Source: Variibacter gotjawalensis (lineage in GTDB: Bacteria > Pseudomonadota > Alphaproteobacteria > Rhizobiales > Xanthobacteraceae). Taken from it: 64,000 nt of DNA. The notes below the pieces were generated by a model. That model saw only the letters and a program-made list of their open reading frames with translations, was not told where the DNA came from and did no database searches. Below, one piece after another: positions 38,570 through 48,399 of this stretch (within the stretch, counting starts at the first letter, position 1; the number at the start of each line of letters is the position of its first letter). The position numbers and the translations under genes are program-made. The stretch lies in assembly GCF_002355335.1 (NCBI RefSeq), contig NZ_AP014946.1, positions 3,301,501 through 3,365,500 on the forward strand. The letters are read 5' to 3'.

Positions 38570-39580
38570 ATGGATGCGCGGGTAGACGAGCAACCCATCT
38601 CGACCAAGGAGCCGGGCGTCGTCGCGGCGGGCGTTTACGCCGGCGGGCGCAACGTCAAATACATCACGATCGATGAAATCGGCGAGTGGTTCGGTAAGGT
38701 CGGCCACGTCGTCTGGGTGGGCTTGTATGAACCGAGCGAGGACGTGCTCGGTCGCGTTCAAAAACAGTTAGGTCTGCACGACCTCGCCATCGAGGATGCG
38801 AGCCAACCTCATCAACATCCGAAGATCGAGCAATATGGCGACGGCCTCTTCATCGTCGCCCGAACTGCACAAATCGTCGAAGGCGAAATAGGGTTCGGCG
38901 AGACGCATCTCTTCGTCGGGCCCGGTTATGTGGTCTCGGTGCGGCATGGCGCTTCGGCGTCGTACCAAGCCGTGCGCATACGTTGCGAATCCTGCCCACG
39001 CGCCCTTGCGCACGGCGAAGACTACATCCTCTACGCGACGCTCGACTTTATCGTCGACAACTACATGCCGGTGGTTGAGAGCATCCATCGCGAGGTCGAC
39101 CAGATCGAAGACGATGTCTTCACCAACTCGGTCGAACAGAAAGACATCCAACGCCTATACCGTCTCCGCCGCGACCTCCTCCGCTTGCGCAACGCAATCG
39201 CGCCGCTTGGCGATGTCTGCCGCCGTCTCGAACACATTGACATCGGCGTCATCGACCGCGAAGTCCAGATCTACTTCCGCGACGTCAACGACCATGTGCG
39301 CCGCGTTCAGGAAGAGATCGACTCGCTGCGCGAAGTTCTCACCTTCGCCTTCGAAGCCGCCCTGATGGCCGGTCAGTCCGAGCAGAACGTTATCACGCGT
39401 AAGCTCGCCGCTTGGGCCGCCATGTTGGCCGTCCCCACCGCCATCGCGGGCATCTACGGCATGAACTTTGAGAAGATGCCGGAGCTCAAAACCGAGTACG
39501 GATACTTCGTGGTACTTGCGGTTATCGCGACGCTTTGCTCGCTCCTCTTCGTAAAGCTAAAACGTGACAAGTGGCTGTAG
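38570..39580 (+). CDS. corA: CorA family magnesium/cobalt transporter
   Basis: 336 aa, pentameric divalent cation channel. Large cytoplasmic domain, then a long stalk helix, two C-terminal membrane spans, and the selectivity signature YGMNFEKMPEL in the loop between them (GMN motif). ATG at 38570 follows AAGGGAG at good spacing. Divergent from the TRIC channel gene, an arrangement that groups ion channels. Cobalt and nickel also pass in some homologues. Confidence 0.93.
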   Translation: MDARVDEQPISTKEPGVVAAGVYAGGRNVKYITIDEIGEWFGKVGHVVWVGLYEPSEDVLGRVQKQLGLHDLAIEDASQPHQHPKIEQYGDGLFIVARTAQIVEGEIGFGETHLFVGPGYVVSVRHGASASYQAVRIRCESCPRALAHGEDYILYATLDFIVDNYMPVVESIHREVDQIEDDVFTNSVEQKDIQRLYRLRRDLLRLRNAIAPLGDVCRRLEHIDIGVIDREVQIYFRDVNDHVRRVQEEIDSLREVLTFAFEAALMAGQSEQNVITRKLAAWAAMLAVPTAIAGIYGMNFEKMPELKTEYGYFVVLAVIATLCSLLFVKLKRDKWL

Positions 39581-39713
39581 CGTTTCTGCTGCAGCGCAAC
39601 ACAGGGTTGGCTGACCGAGCCGCGATGAGCTGAGACAACCTTGCCGGTAAGGCGTAGACTTGCGGTTGCAGGTCGCGCCGGTGTGACCGGCTTCTCTGTG
39701 TCACACGACGCGA

Positions 39714-39733
39714 CCTCCTGACACGTCAGGAGG
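39714..39733 (+). promoter_or_regulatory. inverted repeat that pairs the ribosome binding site of the DUF2189 gene
   Basis: CCTCCTGACACGTCAGGAGG: nine-base arms with a two-base centre (8-bp stem plus 4-base loop as RNA). The right arm contains AGGAGG, the Shine-Dalgarno sequence for the ATG at 39736/39739, so the folded mRNA hides it. It could also be a dimeric operator. Confidence 0.6.
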
Positions 39734-39738
39734 AAATG

Positions 39739-40626
39739 ATGACACACCATGACGTTGCGCACGCGGACGCCACGGATCCCCCGTTGGCTGGTGTCCGCAC
39801 TCTCTCGACCGAAGATCTCAAAGCTGCACTCTCGAAAGGCCTCGACGATTTCTGGGCAATGCCGACCCACGCGATCTTTTTGTGCCTGATCTATCCGATC
39901 GTCGGCTTATTTATCGCGCGCTTCACCTTCGGCTACGAAGTGCTTCCGCTCCTTTTCCCGCTGGCCGGCGGTTTCGCGTTGCTCGGCCCGTTTGCGGCGA
40001 TCGGCCTCTATGAGTTGAGCCGCCGGCGCGAGCATGGTCTCGACACCACATGGAGCCACGCCTTCGACGTGCTGCGCTCACCGAACCTCGGCGCAATCGT
40101 CATGCTCGGCTTCCTGATGGTGGCGGTGTTCCTCATCTGGATCGCGGTCGCGCAAGCGATCTACATCAGCCAGTTCGGCTACGGGCCGCCCGCCTCGGCC
40201 CGGTCCTTCATCGATCGTGTCTTCACGACTCCTGAAGGTTGGCGTTTGATCCTGATCGGCAATGGCGTCGGCTTACTGTTCGCCGTCACCGCGATGACGT
40301 TGACCGTCATGTCGGTCCCGATGCTGATCGACCGGCAGGTCTCCGCCGCAACCGCGATCGCGACATCGATCCGTGTCGTCGTCGCCAATCCTGTCGTGAT
40401 GGCGATGTGGGGCTTAATCGTCGCGGCCGGTTTAGTCGTCGGATCGATCCCGCTGTTTTTCGGGCTCGCCGTCGTCATGCCGGTGCTCGGCCATGCGACG
40501 TGGCATCTCTATCGCCGCGCCGTGAACGCCGACATGTTCGCGCCGCACGAATACCGCGAGCCGTCAGCGACGCATCGCGTCGCCGCGGATTTCCCGGTGT
40601 CGCTGTTCAAACGCGAACGCGATTGA
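39739..40626 (+). CDS. DUF2189 family membrane protein
   Basis: 295 aa with six predicted spans. The N-terminal ALSKGLDDFWAMPTHAIF and GGFALLGPFAAIGLYELSRR are the DUF2189 pattern (L-x-x-G-W/L-x-D, then G-P-x-x-x-x-G-L-Y), associated with cytochrome c oxidase-type membrane proteins in alphaproteobacteria; function unknown. Two ATGs are adjacent (39736, 39739); the second is better spaced from AGGAGG. Translation is possibly controlled by the hairpin at 39714-39733. Confidence 0.85.
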   Translation: MTHHDVAHADATDPPLAGVRTLSTEDLKAALSKGLDDFWAMPTHAIFLCLIYPIVGLFIARFTFGYEVLPLLFPLAGGFALLGPFAAIGLYELSRRREHGLDTTWSHAFDVLRSPNLGAIVMLGFLMVAVFLIWIAVAQAIYISQFGYGPPASARSFIDRVFTTPEGWRLILIGNGVGLLFAVTAMTLTVMSVPMLIDRQVSAATAIATSIRVVVANPVVMAMWGLIVAAGLVVGSIPLFFGLAVVMPVLGHATWHLYRRAVNADMFAPHEYREPSATHRVAADFPVSLFKRERD

Positions 40627-40647
40627 CGCGAGATTGCAGGCGATCGC

Positions 40648-41352
40648 CTAACCCGCGATCGTCTGCAGGATCTTCATCAACGCATCGGGCGCCGTGATGT
40701 GCGGGTTGTGGGTAGCGTCGATCTCGAACGTGCCCCACCCCTCGTGTCGCGCGCGCTCGTATGACGGCCGGAAGCCGTCGCCCGGCATGCATTGCTTGCA
40801 GTAGATGTAGTAGCGCGGCAGCGTCAGCGGCCCGTTGAGCAGCCGCAGCGGCGTCGAGAATGTCTTTATCGGCTGCGGCATGCGGCGCGGCATCGCCCAG
40901 GCTTTGTCGTCCTCCGCAGTATCCGGCGGCATCGGATTGACCGGCAGCCGCCACCCCTCACCCTCTTTGTCGGCCCGCTCACGCATACCGGCCGCGCGCT
41001 CCGTCGGCATCATGTCGAAGGCGCTCTGCCCGTCCTGCGGCGCGAAGGCATCGAGATAAACGAGCTTCGCGACGCGCTCGCGCGCACGATCCGCGATGCC
41101 GGTCGACGTCATGCCCCCGTAGCTGTGTCCGAGCAGCACGACATCTTTGAGGTCGTGGTATTCGAGCACGTTGACGACGTCGGTGATGTGCGTGTCGAGG
41201 TCGACATTCGGGTTGGCGAGATGATTACGCTCGCCCATGCCGGTGTAACTCGGCGTCACCAGCTCGTGTCCGGCGGCCCGCATGCGCGGATGCATTTTCT
41301 TCCAGGCCCAGCCAGCCGACCACGCACCATGCGCTACAACGAATGTCGCCAC
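40648..41352 (-). CDS. alpha/beta hydrolase (salicylate-esterase-like)
   Basis: 234 aa from GTG at 41352, preceded by GGAGGG. Starts FVVAHGAWSAGWAWKKMHPR (the HG-G-x-W oxyanion region of EstC/MES-like hydrolases); nucleophile LLGHSYGGMTSTG (G-H-S-Y-G-G), catalytic His in IDATHNPHITAPD. Cytoplasmic esterase or lyase of unknown substrate. 25 bases downstream of the SDR gene on the same strand. Confidence 0.9.
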   Translation of the reverse strand: MATFVVAHGAWSAGWAWKKMHPRMRAAGHELVTPSYTGMGERNHLANPNVDLDTHITDVVNVLEYHDLKDVVLLGHSYGGMTSTGIADRARERVAKLVYLDAFAPQDGQSAFDMMPTERAAGMRERADKEGEGWRLPVNPMPPDTAEDDKAWAMPRRMPQPIKTFSTPLRLLNGPLTLPRYYIYCKQCMPGDGFRPSYERARHEGWGTFEIDATHNPHITAPDALMKILQTIAG

Positions 41353-41377
41353 GTTCCCTCCGAGGGTTGTTGTTCGT

Positions 41378-42142
41378 CTACCAGTGGCTGAGGAAGCCAC
41401 CGTCCACGGCCAGCGTGTGGCCCGAAATGTAGCTCGCGGCGTCCGACGCAAGGAAGACCGCGGCCCCCGCGATTTCCTCAGGTCTGCCCCACCGCCCGAG
41501 CGATGTCCGCTGCGCAAGAAACGCGGCGTTAGCGGGGTCCTCGACCATCGTCCGGTTCGGCTCCGTGGCAAAATAGCCGGGCGCGATCGCGTTGACCGTG
41601 ATCCCGAGCGGTCCCCACTCGGCCGCAAGCGCCTTGGTGAGGCCCGTGAGCCCGGCCTTGCTGGCTGTGTAGCTTGCATCTCCCGCGCGCGAGATATGAC
41701 CCGCAATCGACGTGATGTTGATGAGCCGGCCGGCCTTGGATTTCTGCAGCAGCGGCAGCGCGAGGCGCGAGACCATTGCGGGCCCGAGCAAATTGGCTTC
41801 GATCAAACGCGCGGTGCTCGCCGCATCCGTATCCGCGAGCGCGCGGCGATCGCGGATGCCGGCGTTGTTGACCAGAATATCGATCCGACCGTGCTTCCGC
41901 GCGATCGTATCGATAGCCGCGACGACGGCGGTTTCATCGGTGGCATCGAACGCAAGCGCTTCCGCGGAAAGCTTGTCACCACGGAGCGACAACGCTGCAG
42001 CCTCGAGCCGCTCGGCGTTGCGTCCATTCAGAACAACGTGCGCGCCCGCTTCCGCGAGCCCGCGCGCGATGGCGAGGCCGAGGCCTTGGCCGCCGCCGGT
42101 GATAAGCGCGATGCGCCCATCGAGAGAGAACGGCGGCGGCAT
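41378..42142 (-). CDS. short-chain dehydrogenase (gluconate 5-dehydrogenase-like)
   Basis: 254 aa classical SDR: ALITGGGQGLGLAIARGLAE (TGGGxGLG), NNAGIRDRRAL, catalytic Ser in NITSIAGHI and Y-x-x-x-K in DASYTASKAGL, then APGYFATEPNR. Ga5DH/glucose-dehydrogenase subgroup by the D-x-x-L-x-N-A-G...P-G-Y-x-x-T pattern. Starts 13 bases after the PsiF-like gene, so probably co-transcribed with it and the hydrolase. Confidence 0.9.
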   Translation of the reverse strand: MPPPFSLDGRIALITGGGQGLGLAIARGLAEAGAHVVLNGRNAERLEAAALSLRGDKLSAEALAFDATDETAVVAAIDTIARKHGRIDILVNNAGIRDRRALADTDAASTARLIEANLLGPAMVSRLALPLLQKSKAGRLINITSIAGHISRAGDASYTASKAGLTGLTKALAAEWGPLGITVNAIAPGYFATEPNRTMVEDPANAAFLAQRTSLGRWGRPEEIAGAAVFLASDAASYISGHTLAVDGGFLSHW

Positions 42143-42155
42143 GAGGCTGTTTCGA

Positions 42156-42413
42156 CTAGGTGCCGACTGCGTCGCCGACGCATTTCTTGACGTGGCTGTT
42201 CTTGGCAGCGCCGGCGAGCTTCTTCTCTTTGGCCGAGATGTCGCAAGACGCCTTGGCGTCCTTCTCACACTTGGTCATGAAGCTTTTCAGCGCAGCGCCC
42301 GCGAGCTTCTTCTCGGTTGCGGTTGCTTTGCAGGACGACGTAGCGGCAGCGGTTTGGGCGTAGGCGCCGGTGGCGCCGAACGAAAGAGCGAGAGCGAGAA
42401 CAACGGCTTTCAT
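42156..42413 (-). CDS. PsiF repeat family exported protein
   Basis: 85 aa with a signal peptide (cleavage after AYA). Two PsiF repeats: CKATATEKKLAGAALKSF and CDISAKEKKLAGAAKNSH, each a C-x(4)-K-K-L-A-G-A-A-x-x-x-F/H unit ending in K-K-C. The E. coli homologue is phosphate-starvation inducible; function is unknown. RBS GGAGG precedes the ATG. Confidence 0.9.
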   Translation of the reverse strand: MKAVVLALALSFGATGAYAQTAAATSSCKATATEKKLAGAALKSFMTKCEKDAKASCDISAKEKKLAGAAKNSHVKKCVGDAVGT

Positions 42414-42519
42414 TGCTTCCTCCTGAGACGCGGGGTTACGCCCCCGACATCGGACGGGGCCAAAGTAGGATTGCCCCCAAGAGTCGTAAAGGCCCCCACC
42501 CTAAAGAAATTTAGCCTTG

Positions 42520-43884
42520 TCAGCCCGTCGCGACGTCGTACAGGAGCTTCAGGTTCAGCGCGATGATGATGGCGGCGGTGAGGATCGCCAGCGCCGTGAC
42601 CCAGCGGGGAGCCACAAGTTCACCCATCTTGCCGCGGCTTGCCGTAAACATGACGAGCGGCACCACCGCGAACGGTAGCTGAAGGCTCAAGATCACTTGG
42701 CTCAGGATCAGCAGCTTCGCGGTGCCCTCGGACCCGTACCAGATCGTCACGATCGACGCCGGCACGATCGCTATCGCCCGCGTCAACAGACGGCGCGCCC
42801 ACGCCGGTAGCCGGATGTCGAGGAATCCCTCCATCACGATCTGACCCGCAAGCGTCGCGGTCACGGTCGAGTTCAGGCCGCAGCAAAGCAGCGCGATGCC
42901 GAAAAGCGTCGGTGCGATCGCCGAGCCCAACATCGGCGCCAAGAACGAATGCACCTGTTCGAGTTCGGCCACATCAGTCTTGCCAACTTTATTGAACGTC
43001 GCGGCCGCGAGGATAAGGATCGAAGCATTGATCAGCAGCGCGAACATCAACGCGATCGTCGAGTCGATGGTGGCGAACTTGATCGCTTCTCGTCGCTCCG
43101 GAAGACTCTCGCCGTAAGCGCGCGTCTGCACGACACCGGAATGCAAATAGAGGTTATGCGGCATTACGGTCGCGCCGAGGATACCGAGCGCGAGGTAAAG
43201 CATCTCAGGGTTTCTAACGATTTCGGTCGTCGGAGCGAAGCCGCGGATCACCGAACCCCAGTTCGGATCTGCCAATGCGATCTGCACCGCGAAACACACC
43301 GTGATGACGGCGAGCAGCGCGACGACGAAAGCTTCGATCCAGCGGAAGCCGATATTCTGCAGCCACAGAATGAGGAAGACGTCGAGCGCAGTGATCAGCA
43401 CGCCGATCTCGAGCGGGATCCCGAACAGCAGATTGAGCCCGATCGCCGTGCCGATGACTTCCGCCAAGTCAGTCGCGCAGATCGCGATCTCGGCGAGCAA
43501 CCACAGCGGCCATGAGATCGCGCGCGGGAATGCGTCGCGGCACGCTTGTGCAAGGTCCCTGCCAGAAGCGATGCCAAGCCGGGCGCACAGCGCCTGCAGC
43601 AGGATCGCCATCATGTTGGACAGCAGCGCGACGGTCAGCAGCGTGTAGCCGAACTTCGAACCGCCCGCGAGCGAGGTCGCCCAGTTGCCCGGGTCCATGT
43701 AGCCGACCGCGACCAGGTAGCCTGGCCCGAGGAACGACGCGAGTTTGCGCCAGAAACCGCCGGTAGGCCGCGTCTTGATCGAGCCGAAGACCTCGGAAAG
43801 AGACGGCCGCCCACGCGGCGTTCGCCAACCCGGTTGGTCGGGGTGATCGGTCAGGCTCGGAGCGGACATCGGAGAATCTCGCAT
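42520..43884 (-). CDS. mntH: Nramp family manganese/divalent metal transporter
   Basis: 454 aa, eleven predicted spans. Helix 1 motif [18 protein letters not shown] contains the D-P-G-N metal-binding segment, and helix 6 reads [16 protein letters not shown] (M-P-H). Imports Mn(II) or Fe(II) with protons. A 21-bp inverted repeat with the look of a Mur/Fur site lies at 43900-43920 just upstream. The start is uncertain among GTG 43890, ATG 43884 and ATG 43869. Confidence 0.93.
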   Translation of the reverse strand: MRDSPMSAPSLTDHPDQPGWRTPRGRPSLSEVFGSIKTRPTGGFWRKLASFLGPGYLVAVGYMDPGNWATSLAGGSKFGYTLLTVALLSNMMAILLQALCARLGIASGRDLAQACRDAFPRAISWPLWLLAEIAICATDLAEVIGTAIGLNLLFGIPLEIGVLITALDVFLILWLQNIGFRWIEAFVVALLAVITVCFAVQIALADPNWGSVIRGFAPTTEIVRNPEMLYLALGILGATVMPHNLYLHSGVVQTRAYGESLPERREAIKFATIDSTIALMFALLINASILILAAATFNKVGKTDVAELEQVHSFLAPMLGSAIAPTLFGIALLCCGLNSTVTATLAGQIVMEGFLDIRLPAWARRLLTRAIAIVPASIVTIWYGSEGTAKLLILSQVILSLQLPFAVVPLVMFTASRGKMGELVAPRWVTALAILTAAIIIALNLKLLYDVATG

Positions 43885-43899
43885 GGACACATCGGTTCT

Positions 43900-43920
43900 T
43901 ATTGCAACTCATTCGCAATA
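43900..43920. promoter_or_regulatory. putative Mur/Fur-type operator upstream of mntH
   Basis: TATTGCAACTCATTCGCAATA: exact 6-bp ends TATTGC / GCAATA, with further symmetry inside (TTGCAA...TTCGCAA). In relatives the Mur regulator binds similar T-T-G-C-x-A sequences before mntH and sit genes. It lies within 20 bases of the mntH start, between mntH and the divergent gene at 43995. Confidence 0.6.
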
Positions 43921-43994
43921 GCAAGATCGGCGGGGTTGTATGTGGCGCCGCGTTCGGCGATCCAAAGACACTCCCAAAACACGAAGGACACGCC

Positions 43995-44900
43995 ATGGCC
44001 CTGCAAACCGCTTCTCCCGGAAAAACGAAGGTCGGCTACATCGGCCTCGGCGTGATGGGCGCAGCCATGGTCCGCAACATCCTGAAGGCGGGCTTCAGCG
44101 TCACGGTACACAACCGCAGCCGCGCGATCGTGGATGAACTTGTGAAGGAAGGCGCCATTGCCGCCGCCTCCCCGGCCGACGTAGCGAACGCGTGCGACGT
44201 CGTGATGATGTGCGTGCCGGATACGCCGGACGTCGACCGCGTGATCTTCGGCGACAACGGCGTCGCGACGCATGCGCGTGCCGATCTCATCGTCGTCGAC
44301 TTCTCGACCATCGCGGCCTCGGCGACGAAGGACTTTGCGGCGCGCCTCAGCGAAAAAGGCACCTACCTCGTCGACTGCCCGGTGAGCGGTGGCCCCAAGG
44401 GCGCGGTCGACGGCGCTCTGACCTGCATGCTCGGCGGTGAAGCTGCAGCCGTCGAAGCCGTGATGCCGATCCTCAAGGCTGTCGGCAAAACGCATGTCCA
44501 TCTCGGACCGGCCGGCTCCGGCCAGCTCACGAAGTCCTGCAACCAGCTCGTCATCGCGGCGACGCTTGCGGGCGTATCGGAAGCCATCGCGCTCGCGAAA
44601 TCCGCCGGCGTCGATCCCTACAAGATGCGCGACGCCCTGCTCGGCGGATCGGCGCAGAGCTTCGTGCTGCAGAACCACGCCATGCGTTTGCTCAACCGCG
44701 AACTCAAGCCCGGTTTCCGCTCATCGCTGATGCTGAAAGACATGAAGCTCGCGCAAGGCGCCGGTCGCGACAACGGCGTATTCATGCCGGTAACGAATGT
44801 CACGACGCAGATATTCACCGGCCTCTGCAACACCGAGCACAAGGAAGCCGACAGCGCTTCCTATGGCTTGCTCATCCAAGATCTCTCCGGCGTGAAGTAA
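43995..44900 (+). CDS. NAD-dependent beta-hydroxyacid dehydrogenase (3-hydroxyisobutyrate dehydrogenase family)
   Basis: 301 aa. N-terminal dinucleotide fold GYIGLGVMGAAMVRNI (G-x-G-x-M-G), then DCPVSGGPKGAVDGALT and the catalytic Lys in GSGQLTKSCNQLVIAAT. HIBADH family, which includes tartronate semialdehyde reductase and LtnD. An LtnD-type role would fit the otnKCI genes, which lack that step, but they are about 31 kb away and the link is speculative. RBS AAGGA precedes the ATG. Confidence 0.92.
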   Translation: MALQTASPGKTKVGYIGLGVMGAAMVRNILKAGFSVTVHNRSRAIVDELVKEGAIAAASPADVANACDVVMMCVPDTPDVDRVIFGDNGVATHARADLIVVDFSTIAASATKDFAARLSEKGTYLVDCPVSGGPKGAVDGALTCMLGGEAAAVEAVMPILKAVGKTHVHLGPAGSGQLTKSCNQLVIAATLAGVSEAIALAKSAGVDPYKMRDALLGGSAQSFVLQNHAMRLLNRELKPGFRSSLMLKDMKLAQGAGRDNGVFMPVTNVTTQIFTGLCNTEHKEADSASYGLLIQDLSGVK

Positions 44901-44913
44901 TCACCGCACGTCC

Positions 44914-44950
44914 GTAGCCCGGATGAAGCGAAGCGAAATCCGGGAACGGC
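44914..44950. repeat. partial copy of palindromic repeat family B
   Basis: Starts GTAGCCCGGATGAAGC, close to the left end of the element at 22504, and continues with GAAATCCGGGAACGGC. The right half with the complementary end is absent, so the copy is degenerate. Confidence 0.6.
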
Positions 44951-44960
44951 GCCGCCCAAA

Positions 44961-45902
44961 CTACTTCACGGCCGCGGAGATCTCGTTGAAGAGATCGACC
45001 ATCGCCTTCTGAAAGCCCGGACCGTCGAGATACTCGGTCTTGAATTTCGAGCGCGTGGCAAACTCTTGCCACGCGGCGCTGTCGAGGCCCTTCTTGAAAT
45101 TGTCGTGCAGGAATTTGTACGCGTCATCCGGCAAGCCGGCGGCCGCGACGAGACCCTTCATGTTGTCGCCGATGACGTCGTAACCGAGTTCGCGCAACGT
45201 CGGCACGTCCGGGTGCGTTTCGAGGCGCTGGGGTCGCGCGACCGCGAGCACGCGGATCGTGCCGCCGTCGAGTTGCCCCTGCACTTCATCAAGCGCGGAA
45301 ATCAGAAAATCGATCTGGCCCGCAACGACAGCCTGCAGCGCAGGTCCACCGCCCTGATAGGGAACGTGCTGCAATTTGAGATCGGCCTTCTTCGCGAACA
45401 CTTCCGTCGTCGCGTGAACCAAACTTCCCGGCCCCGACGATCCGTAATTCAACGTTCCCGGATTGGCTTTGGCTTTCGCGATCAGCTCCTGCGCCGTCTT
45501 GTACGGAGAGTTCGCCGCAACGACGAGCAACTGCGGATTGCTGGTTGCGCGCAGGATCGGGCGGAAGTCCTTGCGGATGTCGTACGGCAGTTGACGATAG
45601 GCGCCGACAGATGTGCTCTCGCTGCCGCCGCCGACGAACATCGTGTAACCGTCCGCCGGGCCGCGCGCGACCTCCGCTGCGGCGGTCGTGCCCGCGGCGC
45701 CTGCTTTGTTCAACACGATGATCGGCACAGGAAAGAACGGTTGCGCCGCGCTCTGCAGCGCGCGCGCGATCACATCGCTGCCGCCGCCCGGCGCAAAACC
45801 GACAACGATCGTGATCGGCTTATTCGGTACCCACTCGGCCTGCGCGAGCGAAGGCGCGATGAGCGCGGCTGCAGCCAGACACGTTGCGACGAGCTTGCGC
45901 AT
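44961..45902 (-). CDS. tripartite tricarboxylate transporter substrate-binding protein (TctC family)
   Basis: 313 aa with a signal peptide (MRKLVATCLAAAALIAPSLAQA). Family motif near the mature N-terminus: PITIVVGFAPGGGSDVIARALQ; then VLNKAGAAGTTAAAEVA and LNYGSSGPGSLVHATTEVFA. TctC proteins bind citrate or other organic acids for TctAB permeases, which are not adjacent: a third orphan binding protein in this window. RBS GGGAGGGA precedes the ATG. Confidence 0.93.
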   Translation of the reverse strand: MRKLVATCLAAAALIAPSLAQAEWVPNKPITIVVGFAPGGGSDVIARALQSAAQPFFPVPIIVLNKAGAAGTTAAAEVARGPADGYTMFVGGGSESTSVGAYRQLPYDIRKDFRPILRATSNPQLLVVAANSPYKTAQELIAKAKANPGTLNYGSSGPGSLVHATTEVFAKKADLKLQHVPYQGGGPALQAVVAGQIDFLISALDEVQGQLDGGTIRVLAVARPQRLETHPDVPTLRELGYDVIGDNMKGLVAAAGLPDDAYKFLHDNFKKGLDSAAWQEFATRSKFKTEYLDGPGFQKAMVDLFNEISAAVK

Positions 45903-45947
45903 CGTCCCTCCCCTGATCTCTTTTTATGGGGACGGATCGATCACGAG

Positions 45948-45978
45948 AGCCGAGCGATTGTCAAATCAACGCTCGGCT
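45948..45978. terminator. hairpin at the end of parC
   Basis: AGCCGAGCG / CGCTCGGCT, 9-bp stem with a 13-base loop, starting inside the parC stop codon. On the parC strand no U run follows; a T run follows on the opposite strand. It separates parC from the tctC gene downstream on the same strand and may act as a weak terminator or 3' stabiliser. Confidence 0.45.
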
Positions 45979-48253
45979 ACTTTTTGTCGTAAAGCGCCGT
46001 GCCGCCGAAGCGATTGGATTTCGGGAAACCCTTCGGCGCGAGACGTCCGGCGTCGGCGCGATTGCCGCGCCAGTCGGCAAGCTCTTTCAGCGTGAGCGAG
46101 AATTGACGCTCCGCGCTGTCGGTCCAGCCGAGGCCGTCCTTGCCGACGAATGTCCTCACGTCCGACAAGCCGCCGTCCTTGAAGCGCTGTAAGCGAACGC
46201 CGCTGCCGCGCGTCATCTCGGGGACTTGGTCGAGCGGGAAAATCACCAGCTTACGGTTCTCGCCGATCGCCGCGACCTGATCGCCTTCGACCACCGTGAT
46301 CGCCCGCGCTTCATCTGGCGACTTCACGTTGAGCACTTGCTTGCCCTTACGCGTATTCGCGACGCACTCGTCTTCCGGCACGACGAAGCCGCGTCCCTCG
46401 ACGCTGCCGACGAGGAACTTGCGGCTGCCCTGCAACGGGAACACCGTAATGACATCCGACTCTTGTTCGAGATCGAAATAGAGCCGCACCGGCTCGCCGT
46501 GTCCGCGTCCGCCCGGCAGCTTGCCGGCATCGAGCGTGTAGAAGCGCCCGTTGGTCGCGAAGACCAAAAGTTTCGACGTTGTCTCGGCCGAGAAGAAAAG
46601 CTTGAGCTTGTCGTCGCTCTTGAACTGCAAGTTCGAGAGATCCGTGACGTGGCCCTTCAGCGCACGCACCCAGCCCTTTTCGGAGACGACGACCGTGATC
46701 GGCTCACGCTCGACCATCGCGGATTCGATCGCCGCAAGATCATGCGTCGGAGCTTCCGCAAAGCCGGTGCGACGCTTGCCGAGCGGCGTATTCGGGCCGA
46801 ACTTCTTCTTCGTCTCTTTGATTTCCCACGCAACCGTCTGCCACTGCTGGGTCTCGGATTTGAGCAGCTTCTCGATCGTCGACTTTTCTTCCGTGAGTGC
46901 CTTGTCCTCTTTGCGGATCTCGAACTCTTCGAGCTTCCTCAAGCTGCGCAAGCGCATGTTGAGGATGGCTTCGGCTTGGACTTCCGTCAGCTTGAAGCGC
47001 TTGATGAGCGCCGGCTTCGGCTCATCCTCCTGGCGGATGATGCGGATCACCTCGTCGATGTTGAGGTAAGCGATCAGCAAGCCGCCAAGCACTTCGAGGC
47101 GATGCTCGATAGCGGCAAGACGATGCTGCGAGCGGCGGATCAAAACGTCGCGGCGATGGTCAAGCCATTCGCGCAGCGCTTCCGTAAGCCCGATCACCTT
47201 CGGGATCTTGCCCTTCACCAGCACGTTCATGTTGAGCGGGATGCGGCTCTCAAGCTCTGTGAGTTTGAAGAGCGACTCCATCAACAGCTCGGGATCGGCC
47301 GTGCGCGAGCGCGGCTCGAGTACCACGCGCACATCCTCGGTGGACTCGTCGCGCACATCCGCGAGCAGCGGCAGCTTCTTGTCGTTGAGAAGCTCGGCGA
47401 TCCGCTCGATCAGGCGCGACTTCTGCACCAGCCACGGAATCTCGGTGACGACGATGTTGTAGGTGCCGCGCCCGGCGTCTTCCTTCTCCCAACGCGCGCG
47501 CACGCGAAACGAACCGCGCCCCGTCTCGTAAGCTTCCGCAATCGCGGACGCCGGCTCGACGATGATGCCGCCGGTCGGGAAGTCCGGACCCGGCACGTAT
47601 TTGAGCAGGCCGCGGCTCTTCGTGTTCGGATGTTCAATAAGATGCAAGGCCGCGTCGCAAAGCTCGGCCGCATTGTGCGGCGGGATCGACGTCGCCATGC
47701 CGACCGCGATGCCTTGCGCACCGTTCGCGAGCAGGTTCGGGAATGCGCCGGGAAGCACCGACGGCTCCTCGGTCTGCCCATCGTAGTTCGGGCGGAAGTC
47801 GACCGCGTTCTCATCGATGCCGTCGAGCAGAAGCCGCGCGACTTCGGTCATGCGGGCTTCGGTGTAACGATCGGCCGCCGCGTTATCGCCGTCGATGTTG
47901 CCGAAGTTGCCCTGCCCGTCGACCAGCGGATAGCGCGACGAGAAGTCCTGCGCGAGGCGCACCAGTGCGTCGTAGATCGCGAGGTTGCCGTGCGGATGGA
48001 ACGAGCCCATCACGTCACCGACGATCTTCGCGGACTTGCGGAAGCCGGAACCCGGATCGAGCCGCAGCAGCCGCATCCCATAGAGGATGCGGCGGTGAAC
48101 GGGCTTCAGGCCGTCGCGCGCATCCGGCAAGGCACGGTGCATGATCGTCGACAGCGCATAGGCCAGATAGCGCTCTTCGAGCGCGTCGCGCAGCGCAATA
48201 TCTTGGATCTCGCCATCGGACGGCGGTTCCGGCGGAATCGTTCGTTTTCCCAT
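45977..48253 (-). CDS. parC: DNA topoisomerase IV subunit A
   Basis: 758 aa from ATG at 48253. Starts with [20 protein letters not shown] then [20 protein letters not shown], the ParC form of the topoisomerase A core; catalytic Tyr in [11 protein letters not shown]. No GyrA box; the C-terminal propeller is shorter than in GyrA. Decatenates daughter chromosomes with ParE, which is not in this window. The quinolone-pocket helix reads [11 protein letters not shown], Asn-Leu, as in GyrA here. Confidence 0.97.
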   Translation of the reverse strand: MGKRTIPPEPPSDGEIQDIALRDALEERYLAYALSTIMHRALPDARDGLKPVHRRILYGMRLLRLDPGSGFRKSAKIVGDVMGSFHPHGNLAIYDALVRLAQDFSSRYPLVDGQGNFGNIDGDNAAADRYTEARMTEVARLLLDGIDENAVDFRPNYDGQTEEPSVLPGAFPNLLANGAQGIAVGMATSIPPHNAAELCDAALHLIEHPNTKSRGLLKYVPGPDFPTGGIIVEPASAIAEAYETGRGSFRVRARWEKEDAGRGTYNIVVTEIPWLVQKSRLIERIAELLNDKKLPLLADVRDESTEDVRVVLEPRSRTADPELLMESLFKLTELESRIPLNMNVLVKGKIPKVIGLTEALREWLDHRRDVLIRRSQHRLAAIEHRLEVLGGLLIAYLNIDEVIRIIRQEDEPKPALIKRFKLTEVQAEAILNMRLRSLRKLEEFEIRKEDKALTEEKSTIEKLLKSETQQWQTVAWEIKETKKKFGPNTPLGKRRTGFAEAPTHDLAAIESAMVEREPITVVVSEKGWVRALKGHVTDLSNLQFKSDDKLKLFFSAETTSKLLVFATNGRFYTLDAGKLPGGRGHGEPVRLYFDLEQESDVITVFPLQGSRKFLVGSVEGRGFVVPEDECVANTRKGKQVLNVKSPDEARAITVVEGDQVAAIGENRKLVIFPLDQVPEMTRGSGVRLQRFKDGGLSDVRTFVGKDGLGWTDSAERQFSLTLKELADWRGNRADAGRLAPKGFPKSNRFGGTALYDKK

Positions 48254-48399
48254 GCGCACTCGGTATCCCGCGCCGCGGCGGCGAACAAGCATTCGCGCAA
48301 ATCGAACCACAACGTTCGCGATGCATTGTTATTCGCAAACAACCAACGAATCCGGCATACCTGCCGAACCGGATACCGGAACAGAGCCAAGGGAGCACG

